64,000 nt of DNA from contig NZ_CP026681.1 in the NCBI RefSeq assembly GCF_002949735.1, forward strand, positions 1,302,001 through 1,366,000. Reading direction: 5' to 3'. Shown piece by piece: positions 63,814-64,000 of this stretch; position 1 is the first letter of the stretch; each line of letters begins with the position of its first letter. The stretch is from Nostoc sp. 'Peltigera membranacea cyanobiont' N6 (GTDB taxonomy: Bacteria; Cyanobacteriota; Cyanobacteriia; Cyanobacteriales; Nostocaceae). A model generated the notes under the pieces. That model was not told the origin of the DNA and searched no databases. It worked only from the letters and a program-made list of their open reading frames with translations. The translations under genes and the position numbers were made by a program.

Positions 63814-64000
63814 AATTCGCCTTTTCCATCAATTAACGCATACAAAGATAACTCACTTAACCTCTGCCCTATCTTCTTCAATCCCACATCTAGTATCAAC
63901 TTTTAAATTACCAATCTCCCCACTAGACAACTAGCCGAAGCCCAAATAACCAAAACATTTCTGAGTACCCAGTTAGCGCTCTTTTATTACTCTTAAAAAA

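Noticed and set aside
63262..63906. 214-codon plus-strand ORF rich in QVS/QIG repeats
   Set aside because: It is the complement of the pentapeptide-repeat gene; its periodicity follows from the repeat on the minus strand, which has the recognisable protein.

Overview
The window looks like a chromosomal segment of a filamentous, heterocyst-type cyanobacterium (Nostocales, Nostoc/Anabaena-like). It has abundant HIP1 palindromes (GCGATCGC), 7-bp tandem repeat arrays between genes (CCCAATT, GTCATTA, TAATTCG types), photosynthesis genes (psbU, btpA, a PucC-like carrier), cyanobacterium-specific families (DUF3120, a TIGR03279-type radical-SAM protein) and many short palindromic or MITE-like repeats. 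No species can be assigned from sequence alone.

Layout. 1-5.6 kb: PucC-like carrier, Rpn/DUF2887 nuclease, a patch of small and decayed genes (including a toxin-antitoxin remnant), an aldo/keto reductase and a Uma2 nuclease. 5.7-22 kb: housekeeping and photosynthesis (DEAD-box RNA helicase, rimO, btpA, VKOR-thioredoxin fusion, CHASE2-PAS-GGDEF cyclase, nadB, psbU, uppP, TIGR03279 protein). 22-33 kb: large secreted GHL10 glycosidase, a collapsed sensor kinase beside an intact REC-EAL regulator, PQQ-type sugar dehydrogenase lipoprotein, cupin, HEAT protein, GNAT, AmpG-like permease.

33.1-51.7 kb is the most distinctive region: a DNA phosphorothioation (dnd) island. One strand carries dndC, a Uma2 gene, dndD, dndE and a phosphorothioation-associated methyltransferase; dndB diverges from dndC across a perfect 18-bp palindrome. 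Next to them, on the minus strand and in transcription order, lie a 57-aa protein, a second DndD/Rad50-like ATPase (start/stop overlap ATGA), a Uma2 nuclease, a second Uma2 gene broken by an IS630 element, a dnd-associated protein 4 homologue, a second DGQHR-domain protein and an HNH endonuclease. A helicase of the phosphorothioation restriction type closes the island. I see no dptF/G/H or dndA. My inference is that dndBCDE lays down the sulfur mark and that the second ATPase, the DGQHR/HNH operon and the helicase form the restriction arm. The individual families are known; this combination is what deserves testing.

51.8-64 kb returns to core genes: lexA with its own LexA box, argF, tRNA-Thr(TGT) with terminator, pyrE, a tRNA with a CAT anticodon (probably Ile2), a CBS/CorC membrane protein, queC, a Gfo/Idh oxidoreductase, DedA, a chromosomal ParM/ParR-like pair (possibly the CorMR-type cytoskeletal system) and a pentapeptide-repeat protein. 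Mobile DNA is mostly small: two copies of a ~163-bp MITE, three copies of another MITE-like repeat (one carrying a nested insertion whose empty counterpart is also present), further palindromes, and one IS630 element of 1026 bp.
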